Below, piece after piece: positions 17,307-26,406 of a DNA stretch of 64,000 nt. The translations under genes and the position numbers were made by a program. Under the pieces are notes generated by a model. It made no database searches and had not been told where the DNA came from. It saw nothing but the letters and a program-made list of their open reading frames with translations. Origin of the DNA: Methanocaldococcus bathoardescens (GTDB lineage Archaea > AGJL01 > Methanococci > Methanococcales > Methanocaldococcaceae); assembly GCF_000739065.1 (NCBI RefSeq), contig NZ_CP009149.1, positions 744,001-808,000 of the forward strand. The letters run 5' to 3'. Within the stretch, counting starts at the first letter, position 1. Every line of letters begins with the position of its first letter.

Positions 17307-18026
17307 TTAAATTTTGAAGTTCTCAAAATATAATTTTTTATAAAGCTCAATTGCCTTAATCTTTGTAGTTTCTGATGGATTATCTCTTATATTGGAATTT
17401 TTATAATTCTCATCCAATAATAAATCCAATTCACAAAAATGATTTTTTATCTTCTCCTTATATTGCTCATCAACAGATTTTTTATCTATTTTGCATTGAA
17501 ACAGATAATTTACAATCTCTTCATCATAGCAATCTAAGCATTTAAATGAATTAAAATTTAGCTTAAATTCTCCTCTCTCTAAGCATAAAATACCTTGATA
17601 ATAAGCTCTCAAAATATATAAAAGTGTCTTTGGATTTTTATAATTCTCTTTCTCACATGATTTTTGAAGATGTTTAATAAATCCGTTCCAGTGATGATAG
17701 AGCTTTTTGCAAATGCAATTGTGAGCTATTTCCTTAACATCTTCATGGTATTTTGAAGAATACAAAACCCTATCAGATAAAGCTATCTCAATAAAGTTAG
17801 CATTTGGCTTTAATAACTCTCTTAAAAACTTTCCAAGCTCAAAACTAACAAAATCACACTTTCCGAATATTTTATTTATAACTTCCCCTTCTTTACTTTT
17901 ATATAGGCAGTTTTTAACAAATATCTCTCTGTCTAAGATATGCACGCCCCTAACATCTACATCACTTGGATTTGGGATGCCATATAAATCACTACCGGAA
18001 ATAACAACAAATATTGGGATTTCCAT
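17307..18026 (-). CDS. Predicted pol-beta superfamily nucleotidyltransferase (RlaP/COG3541-like)
   Basis: 239 residues. The N-terminal GSDLYGIPNPSDVDVRGVHI is the nucleotidyltransferase signature (GS...DxD) in the form typical of the COG3541/RlaP family, which in bacteria is linked to RNA repair. The rest is helical (NFIEIALSD, LLYILRAYYQGILCLERGEF), as in that family. ATG 18026 with GGAGATGA before it is preferred to ATG 18038. It is divergent from selD. The substrate is unknown; a nucleic-acid repair role is inferred from the family. Confidence 0.7.
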   Translation of the reverse strand: MEIPIFVVISGSDLYGIPNPSDVDVRGVHILDREIFVKNCLYKSKEGEVINKIFGKCDFVSFELGKFLRELLKPNANFIEIALSDRVLYSSKYHEDVKEIAHNCICKKLYHHWNGFIKHLQKSCEKENYKNPKTLLYILRAYYQGILCLERGEFKLNFNSFKCLDCYDEEIVNYLFQCKIDKKSVDEQYKEKIKNHFCELDLLLDENYKNSNIRDNPSETTKIKAIELYKKLYFENFKI

Positions 18027-18165
18027 AATCATCTCCATGCTATTAACTTTTTAATAACTCAAAGGTTATTAGAAATTCTAATTGGTAGTATTTTATAGCC
18101 TATCAAATTTATTAATAATTTGAGTATCGATTATGTTTATAAATTTATAATTTTTAGGTGAGAGT

Positions 18166-19215
18166 ATGGAAAAGGCTAATGAGAAAATAAAATTAACTGA
18201 ATTAGTTAAATTGCATGGATGAGCTTGCAAACTGCCCAGCACCGAGTTAGAGTCTTTAGTTAAAGGAATAGTTACTGATGATGATTTATCAGACAAAAAT
18301 ATTTTGGTTGGTTTGGGGGATGATGCATCAATAATTAAAAGAAACGGGTTGGTTATAGCAAAGACAGTTGATGTTTTCACACCAATTGTTGACGACCCCT
18401 ATATACAAGGAAAGATTGCTGCTTGCAATTCAACAAGCGACATCTATGCTATGGGATTATTGGATATAGTAGGTGTTTTAGCAATAGTGGGAATTCCTGA
18501 AAAACTTCCAATACATATAGTTAGAGAGATGTTAAAGGGGTTTCAAGATTTTTGTAGAGAGAACAAAACATCAATTGTTGGTGGGCATACTATACTAAAC
18601 CCATGGCCTCTAATTGGAGGGGCAGTTACAGGTGTTGGGAGAGAGGAAGAGATTTTAACAAAAGGTGGAGCTAAAGAAGGAGATATTTTAATATTAACAA
18701 AACCATTAGGAACTCAAACAGCGATGGCATTATCAAGAATTCCAGAGGAATTTAAAGATTTAATCAACATTGCTGAGGAGGAAGAAAAATACATTATAGA
18801 TAAAGCAATAGAGATAATGACAACATCAAATAGATATGGATTAATGGCTTTAAGAAAAGCAGAAGAAAGAGTTGGAGATAAAATAGCAAATGCTTTAACA
18901 GATATTACTGGATTTGGTATATTAGGGCATTCAAATGAAGTAGCCAAAAACAGTAACGTTTTGATAGAAATTACTTCACTACCCTGCATAAAAAAGACGC
19001 CTGAGTTGAGTAGATTATTTGGCCATGCATTATTGGATGGATATGGAGCTGAAACTGCAGGAGGATTGTTAATATCGGCAAAAAAAGAATATAAAGATGA
19101 TCTAATTGATGAGTTAGAGAAAGCTAAATGTTGTGCGTTTGAAGTTGGTAGGGTTGTGAAAAAAGGTGAAGGAAAAGCAGTTTTAAGTAAAGATGTTGAA
19201 ATAGTTGAGGTCTAA
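18166..19215 (+). CDS. selD: Selenophosphate synthetase, selenoprotein (in-frame UGA = Sec19)
   Basis: 349 codons. ATG 18166 has GGTGAG upstream. UGA at 18220-18222 is read as selenocysteine in LHG-U-ACKLP, where other SelD proteins have Cys or Sec. After the UGA the frame continues LPSTELESLVKG, GLGDDASIIKRNG (ATP/metal binding), TVDVFTPIVDDPYIQGKIAACNSTSDIYAMG and a full AIRS-like fold to the stop at 19213. A SECIS hairpin lies in the 3' UTR (19311-19341), and tRNA-Sec is at 13147. The enzyme makes monoselenophosphate from selenide and ATP for its own synthesis and that of other selenoproteins. A caller that stops at UGA would miss the N-terminus. Confidence 0.95.
18232..18251 (+). repeat. 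20-bp inverted repeat, left arm, just after the Sec codon
   Basis: CTGCCCAGCACCGAGTTAGA encodes LPSTELE (codons 23-29), starting 9 bases after the UGA. It is perfectly complementary to 19211-19230 at the selD stop. A match this long is not expected by chance within a kilobase. Confidence 0.9.
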
Positions 19216-19230
19216 CTCGGTGCTGGGCAG
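19211..19230 (+). repeat. 20-bp inverted repeat, right arm, at selD stop/3' UTR
   Basis: TCTAACTCGGTGCTGGGCAG covers the stop codon (19213-19215) and the first 15 bases of the 3' UTR. It is the exact reverse complement of 18232-18251. In the mRNA it could pair with the region downstream of the Sec codon. Confidence 0.9.
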
Positions 19231-19238
19231 GTATTATG

Positions 19239-19287
19239 GGACTTTTGCAGGAATAAATGTTCTATTGAATATAAACTGCGAGAGTCC
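19239..19287 (+). promoter_or_regulatory. 12-bp stem in selD 3' UTR, before the SECIS
   Basis: GGACTTTTGCAG (19239-19250) pairs with CTGCGAGAGTCC (19276-19287) through 12 pairs, two of them G-U, around a 25-base AT-rich loop. It lies between the 20-base complementary arm and the SECIS hairpin. The function is unknown. Confidence 0.55.
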
Positions 19288-19310
19288 TTAATATTAAAAA
19301 CGTCCCTGCC

Positions 19311-19341
19311 GATGTGCCGAACCCTTTAAGGGAGGCACATC
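19311..19341 (+). promoter_or_regulatory. Archaeal SECIS element
   Basis: GATGTGCC (19311-19318) pairs with GGCACATC (19334-19341). The internal loop is GAA (19319-19321) opposite a single A (19333). An upper CCC/GGG stem and TTTAA apical loop complete the hairpin. This is the archaeal SECIS consensus, located in the 3' UTR, and directs UGA decoding in selD. Confidence 0.93.
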
Positions 19342-19492
19342 GAAGATAGCTGATTTTTTATTCCCATTTTTGACTAAATTTTTTATACCACTACTTTAAT
19401 TAAACTATTTTACCTAAAAGTATAAAAATTAAATGAAAAATTTAAAATTAAGATTTAAGGTTATAACTCAATAAACTTCCTTGGGTGAAAGT

Positions 19493-20221
19493 ATGGAAAT
19501 AAAATTGGAAGAAATTTTAAAAAATCAGCCATTATACAGTGGAAAAGCAAAGTCAATCTATGAGATTGATGATGATAAAGTTTTGATAGAGTTTAGAGAT
19601 GATATAACAGCAGGAAATGGAGCTAAGCATGATATTAAAGAGAATAAAGGATATTTAAACGCTTTAATCTCATCAAAGTTATTTGAAGTTTTAGAAGAAA
19701 ATGGAGTAAAGACTCACTACATAAAGTATATAGAACCAAGATATATGATAGCTAAAAAAGTTGAGATTGTACCAATAGAGGTTATAGTTAGAAATATCGC
19801 CGCTGGAAGCTTATGCAGAAGATATCCTTTTGAAGAAGGGAAAGAATTGCCTTTCCCAATTGTTCAATTTGACTACAAAAATGATGAGTATGGAGACCCA
19901 ATGTTAAATGAAGATATTGCTGTAGCTTTAGGTTTAGCTACAAGAGAGGAGTTAAATAAGATTAAAGAAATTGCTTTAAAGGTTAATGAAATATTAAAGA
20001 AATTGTTTGATGAGAAGGGCATTATATTAGTTGACTTCAAAATTGAAATTGGTAGAGATAAAGATGGCAATTTATTGGTTGCAGATGAGATAAGCCCAGA
20101 CACTATGAGATTGTGGGATAAGGAGACAAGAGATGTATTAGATAAAGATGTATTTAGAAAGGATTTAGGGGATGTTATTGCAAAATACAGAATTGTCGCT
20201 GAGAGATTAGGCTTATTATAA
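19493..20221 (+). CDS. purC: SAICAR synthetase PurC
   Basis: 242 residues. It shows the family motifs LYSGKAKSIYEID, FRDDITAGNGAKHD, EVIVRNIAAGSLCRR and LVDFKIEIGRDKDGNLLVADEISPDTMRLWD. It condenses CAIR with aspartate in purine synthesis. ATG 19493 is preceded by GGTGA. purS begins 24 bases after the stop on the same strand, so the two are an operon. The spacer upstream holds the selD 3' UTR. Confidence 0.96.
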   Translation: MEIKLEEILKNQPLYSGKAKSIYEIDDDKVLIEFRDDITAGNGAKHDIKENKGYLNALISSKLFEVLEENGVKTHYIKYIEPRYMIAKKVEIVPIEVIVRNIAAGSLCRRYPFEEGKELPFPIVQFDYKNDEYGDPMLNEDIAVALGLATREELNKIKEIALKVNEILKKLFDEKGIILVDFKIEIGRDKDGNLLVADEISPDTMRLWDKETRDVLDKDVFRKDLGDVIAKYRIVAERLGLL

Positions 20222-20245
20222 ACAATAAAATTTTTGGTGAAACTT

Positions 20246-20497
20246 ATGTATAAGGCAACAGTTACAATAAAGTTAAAAAAAGGAGTTTTAAACCCAGAAG
20301 GAAGAACAATACAGAGGGCATTAAACTTTTTAGGCTTTAATGATGTTAAAGAAGTTCAAACATACAAGATGATTGATATAATTATGGAAGGAGAGAGTGA
20401 GGAGAAAGTTAGAGAAGAAGTTGAAGAGATGTGTAAAAAGTTATTAGCAAATCCAGTAATTCATGATTATGAGATAAAAGTTGAGAAGATTGAATAA
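20246..20497 (+). CDS. purS: FGAM synthetase subunit PurS
   Basis: 83 residues, the usual size. The small dimeric subunit bridges PurL and PurQ in formylglycinamidine ribonucleotide synthetase. Motifs are YKATVTIKLKKGVLNPEGRTIQRAL, GFNDVKEVQTYKMIDI and CKKLLANPVIHDYEI. GGTGA precedes ATG 20246. It lies with purC, but purL and purQ are not in the window. Confidence 0.95.
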   Translation: MYKATVTIKLKKGVLNPEGRTIQRALNFLGFNDVKEVQTYKMIDIIMEGESEEKVREEVEEMCKKLLANPVIHDYEIKVEKIE

Positions 20498-20562
20498 TTA
20501 ATCTTATTAAACTTTTTTATTAAAATTTACTTAATTTTAAAATTTTTAAAGTTGGTGATTGA

Positions 20563-21198
20563 ATGGAGAAGAAGAAAAAGCTTATTTTATTTGATTTTGA
20601 TAGCACATTAGTTAATAATGAGACAATTGATGAGATTGCAAGAGAAGCAGGAGTTGAGGAAGAGGTTAAGAAGATAACAAAAGAAGCTATGGAAGGAAAA
20701 TTAAATTTTGAGCAATCTTTAAGAAAAAGAGTCAGTTTATTAAAAGACCTTCCAATTGAAAAGGTTGAAAAAGCTATTGAAAGAATAACACCAACAGAAG
20801 GGGCAGAGGAAACAATTAAAGAACTAAAAAATAGAGGTTATGTTGTTGCTGTTGTTAGTGGAGGTTTTGATATTGCTGTTAATAAAATTAAAGAAAAATT
20901 AGGATTAGATTACGCTTTTGCAAATAGGTTAATTGTTAAAGATGGAAAACTAACTGGAGAAGTTGACGGAGAAGTTTTAAAAGAAAATGCTAAGGGAGAA
21001 ATTTTAGAGAAGATAGCTAAAATTGAAGGAATAAAATTGGAAGATACTGTTGCTGTAGGAGATGGAGCTAATGATATAAGCATGTTTAAAAAAGCTGGTT
21101 TGAAGATAGCTTTTTGTGCTAAACCTATTTTAAAAGAGAAAGCAGATATTTGTATAGAGAAGAGAGATTTGAGGGAGATTTTGAAGTATATTAAGTAA
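20563..21198 (+). CDS. serB: Phosphoserine phosphatase SerB
   Basis: 211 residues, HAD superfamily. The nucleophile motif is LFDFDSTLVNNETIDEIA (DxDST near residue 11). Motif II is VVSGGFD, motif III contains Lys (KGEIL), and motif IV is VGDGANDISMFKKAG. It dephosphorylates phosphoserine, the last step of serine synthesis, and is a close match to the structurally known M. jannaschii enzyme. GGTGATTGA precedes the ATG. It converges on a membrane-protein gene. Confidence 0.95.
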   Translation: MEKKKKLILFDFDSTLVNNETIDEIAREAGVEEEVKKITKEAMEGKLNFEQSLRKRVSLLKDLPIEKVEKAIERITPTEGAEETIKELKNRGYVVAVVSGGFDIAVNKIKEKLGLDYAFANRLIVKDGKLTGEVDGEVLKENAKGEILEKIAKIEGIKLEDTVAVGDGANDISMFKKAGLKIAFCAKPILKEKADICIEKRDLREILKYIK

Positions 21199-21228
21199 AA
21201 ACGCTCATCCAAAATTAAAGAGGAGGTA

Positions 21229-22236
21229 TTATTTTGCTTTTTTCTTATCAATCTCTTTTTTTATAATTAACATAGCAATGTAACCAAGGATTGTTGGAAT
21301 TATATAAGATACAAATCTATCCAATAAGGTAACTGCTGCAGCTACTGAGGGAGGAATTTTAAAAGCAGAAAAAGAGAGAATCATTACTGTATCTGCTGTT
21401 CCAAAACCACTGGGAGTTATGGATAAAACACCAGATAAAAGAGTTATTAAATATACTGTGGCTACACTCACAATAGAGACGATATAAGGCAGAGATAAAA
21501 ATAACAGCCACAACTTTAGGATATCAAGGACATACCACCCAACAGATAAAATTATGGCAATATAGACTTCCCTACCTCTTTTATTTTTAAAAAATTTCAT
21601 ACTGTTGTAGAATTCATCAATAGATTTTAGTATTTTTTCTTCATCGTAATTGTATGAGCAGTATTTGCAAATAAACTTTGATATTTTTGTAACCGTCTTA
21701 ATTAGAAGTTCTTTATTTGCTATTAAATAGATAATTACTGCAGTTAGTAAAAACAGAAAAATCCATGAGAGGATTAAATATTCAAGATACTCAAACCCAG
21801 TAACTACAAAGTATCCAATCACAAATAATGTGAAAAATAAAAATATGGCTGTATCTAAAACCCTTTCAACAACAACTGTAGAAAATGCCAAACCTTTCGG
21901 AATCTTTTCAAGTTTTGATAAGTAATAAGCTCTAAACGCCTCTCCTCCTCCCCTCATAGAAGGGGTGATATTATTAATAAACAGCCCCATCAAAACAAGT
22001 AAAAAGATGTTTTTAATCGATGCTTTGTATCCCAAAATTTTTGTTATATATCCCCATCTTACAGCCAATAGTAATGAAATAACCATCTGCAGAATAATTG
22101 CCAATATTATATAGATTGGATTTGCACTAATTAATATTTGGAATATTTCGTATATTCCAATATACGCCATTAAAATTAATATAAAAGCAATGCTAAGGAT
22201 AAAAAGAATAGAAGATTTGGTAATTTTTATTTTCAT
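21229..22236 (-). CDS. Integral membrane protein, UPF0104 / lysylphosphatidylglycerol synthetase TM family
   Basis: 335 residues with about eight hydrophobic segments. Motifs of the UPF0104/AglD-type membrane family are INNITPSMRGGGEAFRAYYLSK and SGVLSITPSGFGTADTVM. Some members act in archaeal lipid or dolichol-linked glycan steps, but the function here is not established. It overlaps the aksF stop by four bases, so both are co-transcribed. The C-terminus is basic (KKEIDKKKAK). Confidence 0.75.
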   Translation of the reverse strand: MKIKITKSSILFILSIAFILILMAYIGIYEIFQILISANPIYIILAIILQMVISLLLAVRWGYITKILGYKASIKNIFLLVLMGLFINNITPSMRGGGEAFRAYYLSKLEKIPKGLAFSTVVVERVLDTAIFLFFTLFVIGYFVVTGFEYLEYLILSWIFLFLLTAVIIYLIANKELLIKTVTKISKFICKYCSYNYDEEKILKSIDEFYNSMKFFKNKRGREVYIAIILSVGWYVLDILKLWLLFLSLPYIVSIVSVATVYLITLLSGVLSITPSGFGTADTVMILSFSAFKIPPSVAAAVTLLDRFVSYIIPTILGYIAMLIIKKEIDKKKAK

Positions 22237-23279
22237 TCATATCCCTTTAATTTATTTCTGATATATTTCAAGATTTCATCTCCAACATCTTTTGTCTTTA
22301 AATCTCCTCCCAAATCTGGAGTAACTTTTTTATTTATTAGACAGTATTTTATAGCTTCTCTAATCAAATCTCCTTTTTCTTTCTCTCCAATATAATCAAA
22401 TAGCATAGCAACACTTAAAATAGATGCCATTGGATTTGCTATACCTTCTCCAGCTATATCTGGAGCTGAACCATGAACTGGCTCAAATAATGCTTTATTT
22501 TCACCAATATTAGCTGATGGAGCTAATCCAAGCCCTCCAACTAATGCAGATGCTTCATCTGATAAAATATCCCCAAACATGTTTGTTGTAACAATAACAT
22601 CAAACTTTTCAGGATTTTTTATTAAATTCATAGCTGTTGAATCTACTAAATAATCATCTGCCTCTATTTCATAATGTTTTTTTATTTCATTAAATACCTC
22701 TAAGAATAAGCCATCGGTAACTCTTAAGACGTTTGCCTTATGTATGCAAGATACCTTTTTTCTATTATTTTTTATTGCATATTCAAATGCAAATCTTATT
22801 ATTCTCTCACTACCTTTTCTTGTTATAACTCTCTCAGCTACTGCCATTTCATTTTCTAACTTCTCCCTCCCAACATATAAATCTTCTGTATTTTCTCTAA
22901 TAATTACAATATCAATATTTTTAACATTTAAGAATTCATAATCTGCAATTCTCCCAATTAACTGCCCAACTCCAAAGTTGTTAATTGGTCTAACATTAGC
23001 GTATAAATCAAATAATTTTCTTAGAGTTATTATTGGACTCCTATAATTTTTAACTTCTCCAGGTTTTGGTGATGTTATAGCACCAAATAAAATAACATCT
23101 GCTTCTTTAGCTTTCTCTATTGTTTCTTCAGGTAATGCATCCCCATATTTTTTTAAGCATTCTAATCCAGCTTCTCCTTCTATTATTTCAAAATCTCCAA
23201 GCTCATTTAATATTTTCACAGCTTCTGGAACTACTTCTTTGCCAATACCATCTCCTTCTATAACACATACCTTTATCAT
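22233..23279 (-). CDS. aksF: Isohomocitrate dehydrogenase AksF (LeuB family)
   Basis: 348 residues of the isocitrate/isopropylmalate dehydrogenase family. Features are CVIEGDGIGKEVVPEA at the N-terminus, RSPIITLRKLFDLYANVRP, the ENTEDLYVG substrate loop, LVDSTAMNLIKNPEKFDVIVTTNMFGDILSDEASALVGG, and EPVHGSAPDIAG for cofactor binding. The M. jannaschii orthologue MJ1596 (recalled) acts on homoisocitrate-type acids in the 2-oxosuberate pathway to coenzyme B. A LeuB role cannot be excluded from sequence alone. GGTG precedes ATG 23279. Confidence 0.85.
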   Translation of the reverse strand: MIKVCVIEGDGIGKEVVPEAVKILNELGDFEIIEGEAGLECLKKYGDALPEETIEKAKEADVILFGAITSPKPGEVKNYRSPIITLRKLFDLYANVRPINNFGVGQLIGRIADYEFLNVKNIDIVIIRENTEDLYVGREKLENEMAVAERVITRKGSERIIRFAFEYAIKNNRKKVSCIHKANVLRVTDGLFLEVFNEIKKHYEIEADDYLVDSTAMNLIKNPEKFDVIVTTNMFGDILSDEASALVGGLGLAPSANIGENKALFEPVHGSAPDIAGEGIANPMASILSVAMLFDYIGEKEKGDLIREAIKYCLINKKVTPDLGGDLKTKDVGDEILKYIRNKLKGYE

Positions 23280-23376
23280 AGACAGCACCAAAAACTTTTA
23301 TAGCTTGAAGATATTTTTAAGCAATACTACAAAAGTATTACTCATCAACATTAGAAAATAACAGGAGGGATAAGTA

Positions 23377-24666
23377 ATGAAATATTCAGATGTTCCAAAA
23401 TTTATTAGAGATGTTTCCATAAAGCAGCATGAGTGGATGAGAGAGAGTATAAAATTGATTGCAAGTGAAAATATAACAAGTTTAGCTGTTAGAGAAGCAT
23501 GTGCAACTGATTTCATGCACAGATATGCTGAAGGATTGCCAGGAAAGAGATTATATCAAGGATGTAAATACATAGATGAAGTTGAAACACTCTGTATAGA
23601 ATTAGCTAAAGAATTATTTAAGGCAGAGCATGCAAACGTTCAACCAACAAGTGGAGTTGTTGCTAACTTAGCTGTTTTCTTTGCTGAAACAAAGCCAGGG
23701 GATAAATTAATGGCTCTAAGTGTTCCAGATGGAGGGCATATAAGCCACTGGAAAGTTAGTGCTGCTGGAATTAGGGGGTTGAAAGTTATAAACCATCCAT
23801 TTGACCCAGAAGAGATGAATATAGACCCAGACGCTATGGTTAAAAAAATCTTAGAAGAGAAGCCAAAGTTAATATTGTTTGGAGGTTCTTTATTCCCATT
23901 CCCTCATCCAGTAGCTGATGCTTATGAAGCTGCTCAAGAAGTTGGGGCTAAAATTGCCTATGATGGAGCTCACGTTCTTGGTTTAATAGCTGGAAAGCAA
24001 TTCCAAGACCCATTAAGAGAAGGAGCTGAGTATTTAATGGGAAGTACTCACAAGACATTCTTTGGTCCTCAAGGGGGGGTTATCTTAACTACAAAAGAAA
24101 ATGCTAATAAGATAGATACTCACGTATTCCCGGGAGTTGTTAGTAATCATCACTTGCATCACAAAGCTGGTTTAGCTATTGCTTTAGCTGAGATGTTAGA
24201 GTTTGGAGAAGATTATGCTAAACAAGTAATTAAGAATGCAAAGGCATTAGCTCAAGCATTGTATGAGAGAGGATTTAATGTCTTATGTGAGCATAAGGAC
24301 TTTACAGAAAGCCATCAAGTAATTATTGATATAGAGAGCTCTCCAGACATAGAATTTTCAGCAAGTGAGTTAGCTAAGATGTATGAAGAGGCAAATATTA
24401 TTTTAAATAAAAACTTATTACCATGGGATGATGTCAATAATTCAGATAATCCAAGCGGTATTAGATTAGGAACACAAGAATGTACAAGATTAGGAATGAA
24501 AGAGAAAGAGATGGAAGAAATAGCTGAGTTTATGAAAAGAATAGCCATTGATAAAGAAAAACCAGAAAAAGTTAAAGAGGATGTTATAGAATTTGCTAAA
24601 GAATACAGCACTATCCATTACAGCTTTGATAATGGAGAAGGGTTTAAGTATTTAAGATTCTACTAA
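23377..24666 (+). CDS. glyA: Serine hydroxymethyltransferase
   Basis: 429 residues, the archaeal (tetrahydromethanopterin-using) length. Motifs are [39 protein letters not shown], the SGVVANLA loop and PLP lysine [14 protein letters not shown]. It interconverts serine and glycine with one-carbon transfer to H4MPT. A strong AGGAGG precedes the ATG. The region after the stop is filled by a composite palindromic repeat. Confidence 0.96.
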   Translation: MKYSDVPKFIRDVSIKQHEWMRESIKLIASENITSLAVREACATDFMHRYAEGLPGKRLYQGCKYIDEVETLCIELAKELFKAEHANVQPTSGVVANLAVFFAETKPGDKLMALSVPDGGHISHWKVSAAGIRGLKVINHPFDPEEMNIDPDAMVKKILEEKPKLILFGGSLFPFPHPVADAYEAAQEVGAKIAYDGAHVLGLIAGKQFQDPLREGAEYLMGSTHKTFFGPQGGVILTTKENANKIDTHVFPGVVSNHHLHHKAGLAIALAEMLEFGEDYAKQVIKNAKALAQALYERGFNVLCEHKDFTESHQVIIDIESSPDIEFSASELAKMYEEANIILNKNLLPWDDVNNSDNPSGIRLGTQECTRLGMKEKEMEEIAEFMKRIAIDKEKPEKVKEDVIEFAKEYSTIHYSFDNGEGFKYLRFY

Positions 24667-24667
24667 A

Positions 24668-24890
24668 CCATAGGGCTTCGCCCTATCGGTATGAACCTTT
24701 TAGTAAAAGTTGAACAAATCCTACGGATTTGTAGCCAGAAAGCAGAGCTTTCTGCTTCACCAAAATCTAACACCTCCTCGCTTACGCTCGGAGGTGTAAC
24801 TTAGAATTGCTGGGGTATTCCAATAGGGCGAAGCCCTATGGTTGCGGATACCCCAATCCATTAAGTTGGGGCTTTCAGCCCCAATTAATG
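24668..24890. repeat. Composite palindromic repeat element, copy E2
   Basis: Six hairpins with loops of mostly three bases. In order: 24670-24676/24680-24686 (loop TTC); ACAAATCC/GGATTTGT at 24714-24732 (loop TAC); AGAAAGC/GCTTTCT at 24737-24753 (loop AGA); ACACCTCC/GGAGGTGT at 24770-24797 around TCGCTTACGCTC; ATAGGGC/GCCCTAT at 24823-24839 (loop GAA); TTGGGGCT/AGCCCCAA at 24866-24884 (loop TTC) framed by CATTAA/TTAATG. It contains two copies of the terminal module in opposite orientations, so it looks like several elements nested or fused. It lies just after glyA and just before a CRISPR leader. Confidence 0.85.
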
Positions 24891-25283
24891 TCTTTTATAT
24901 TTAAATATTCAAATGACATTTATCTCGTGAAAATTCTTTTCTTTTTAAAATAAAGATTTTTAAGAGCTTATTTTTTAATTTTAAAGATTTTTAGAGAATT
25001 TCAAAGGGCAGTTTATTTTGATAATTTTAAGTATTTGAATGTATTAAGCTATAGAGATTCTTAAAAGATTTTAGTTAATTACTTTCAAATCAAAATTTCC
25101 CCAATAAATATTTGTATTTATAAAATTTTAAAACTTTCTAAAATAGAAAATTAGAAAATACACTTAAATTAAAAACTTCGAGGGTTTATAAATAAAAGGG
25201 GTTATTAACCCCTCGAAAATTATGGTATGAAAAAGCTTAAATATTAGAAGAGATAATATACGAAATGAGCAAAATATTGCCCT
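24891..25283 (+). promoter_or_regulatory. CRISPR leader of array 1
   Basis: About 390 AT-rich, non-coding bases. Most of it aligns with the leader of array 2 (39672-40069). Shared blocks include ATATTCAAAT.ACATTTATCTCG, CAGTTTATTTTGA, TTTATAAATAAAAG, AAAAGCTTAAATATTA and ATTGCCCTG directly before the first repeat. TTTATAAATA and CTTAAATA are candidate TATA boxes for the precursor crRNA. A perfect GGGGTTA-T-TAACCCC palindrome occurs here but not in leader 2. Confidence 0.85.
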
Positions 25284-26276
25284 GTTAAAATCAGACCGTT
25301 TCGGTATGGAAACTGCATAAAATTTAGCTTGTTCTAAATAATCTAATTCGTTAAAGTTAAAATCAGACCGTTTCGGTATGGAAACATCGGTTAGGTAGGT
25401 TGTGGTAGGTAGTAACCGAAAGTTAAAATCAGACCGTTTCGGTATGGAAACAATGATATCAACGTATTAATTCAAGAAACAAATAGGGTTAAAATCAGAC
25501 CGTTTCGGTATGGAAACAAGGATGAGATTGAAGAAACTGATGAAATGAAACCGGTTAAAATCAGACCGTTTCGGTATGGAAACTATTAGAAAATAACACA
25601 ATAGTTGACTGGAAAACTTCTAAATATTCGTTAAAATCAGACCGTTTCGGTATGGAAACAATGATCCAAATTTGGTTATTGGAAGATTAGCGTTAAAATC
25701 AGACCGTTTCGGTATGGAAACGCCACTATCGGTTGGATATTTTTTGTATTTGTGTTAAAATCAGACCGTTTCGGTATGGAAACCATTTTGATTTTACTTC
25801 AATTGATTTTACAATTTTACATTTATCTATAGTTAAAATCAGACCGTTTCGGTATGGAAACAATTTGTCATTATCAATCATAGTAAAAATATTTTTATAA
25901 TAGTTAAAATCAGACCGTTTCGGTATGGAAACGCGGGTGCGTTTTCCACAGTTGCAAAGAAAAAAGTAAGTTAAAATCAGACCGTTACGGTATGGAAACA
26001 CACTACTGAACATATTTTGTAATCCTGTTAAATATCCCGCAGTTAAAATCAGACCGTTACGGTATGGAAACTACTCTCTCACCTCACTTGTTTTTTTTAA
26101 GATTATGTTTTAGTTAAAATCAGACCGTTACGGTATGGAAACGATTGGGTGCTTATTTTAGTTGTAGTTATTTTAGTTGTGTTAAAATCAGACCGTTACG
26201 GTATGGAAACAAAAAGTTATAATGTTTGGATAAAGGTGGAAAAATGGTTAAAATCAGACCGTTTCGGTGTAAAAAC
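25284..26276 (+). CRISPR. CRISPR array 1, 15 repeats / 14 spacers
   Basis: The 30-base repeat starts GTTAAAATCAGACCG and ends CGGTATGGAAAC. Repeats start at 25284, 25356, 25422, 25488, 25554, 25630, 25692, 25754, 25832, 25903, 25970, 26042, 26113, 26181 and 26247. Spacers are 32-48 bases. The first ten repeats have loop TTT between CCG and CGG. Repeats 11-14 have TTA. The last (26247) is degenerate at its 3' end, marking the old end; the leader is on the left. Protein-like frames across the array are artefacts of repeat periodicity. No cas genes are nearby. Confidence 0.98.
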
Positions 26277-26406
26277 ATAATTTTAAAATAAAAAATAAAA
26301 ATAGGAAAGTACCCAATAAACAGGGATTTGCTCCTCTATGGATTAATAAAAAGAAAAAAAGATTTTTTAATTCTCTTTTTAAATTAAATAATAAAAAAGA
26401 GTTTAT

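Noticed and set aside
18166-18303. selD as a broken gene or as starting at the later ATG (18304)
   Set aside because: The UGA is in the known Sec position, the upstream codons are family-like, and SECIS and tRNA-Sec are present.
23298-23516. Short antisense frame over the glyA start
   Set aside because: It overlaps the strongly supported glyA start and lacks a ribosome site or family similarity.
24891-25283. A small gene or riboswitch in the region before CRISPR array 1
   Set aside because: No frame of useful length exists and the sequence aligns with the other CRISPR leader.
25726-26013. Open reading frame across CRISPR array 1 (minus strand)
   Set aside because: Its protein is a periodic translation of repeats (FPYRNGLILT units); the region is a CRISPR array.
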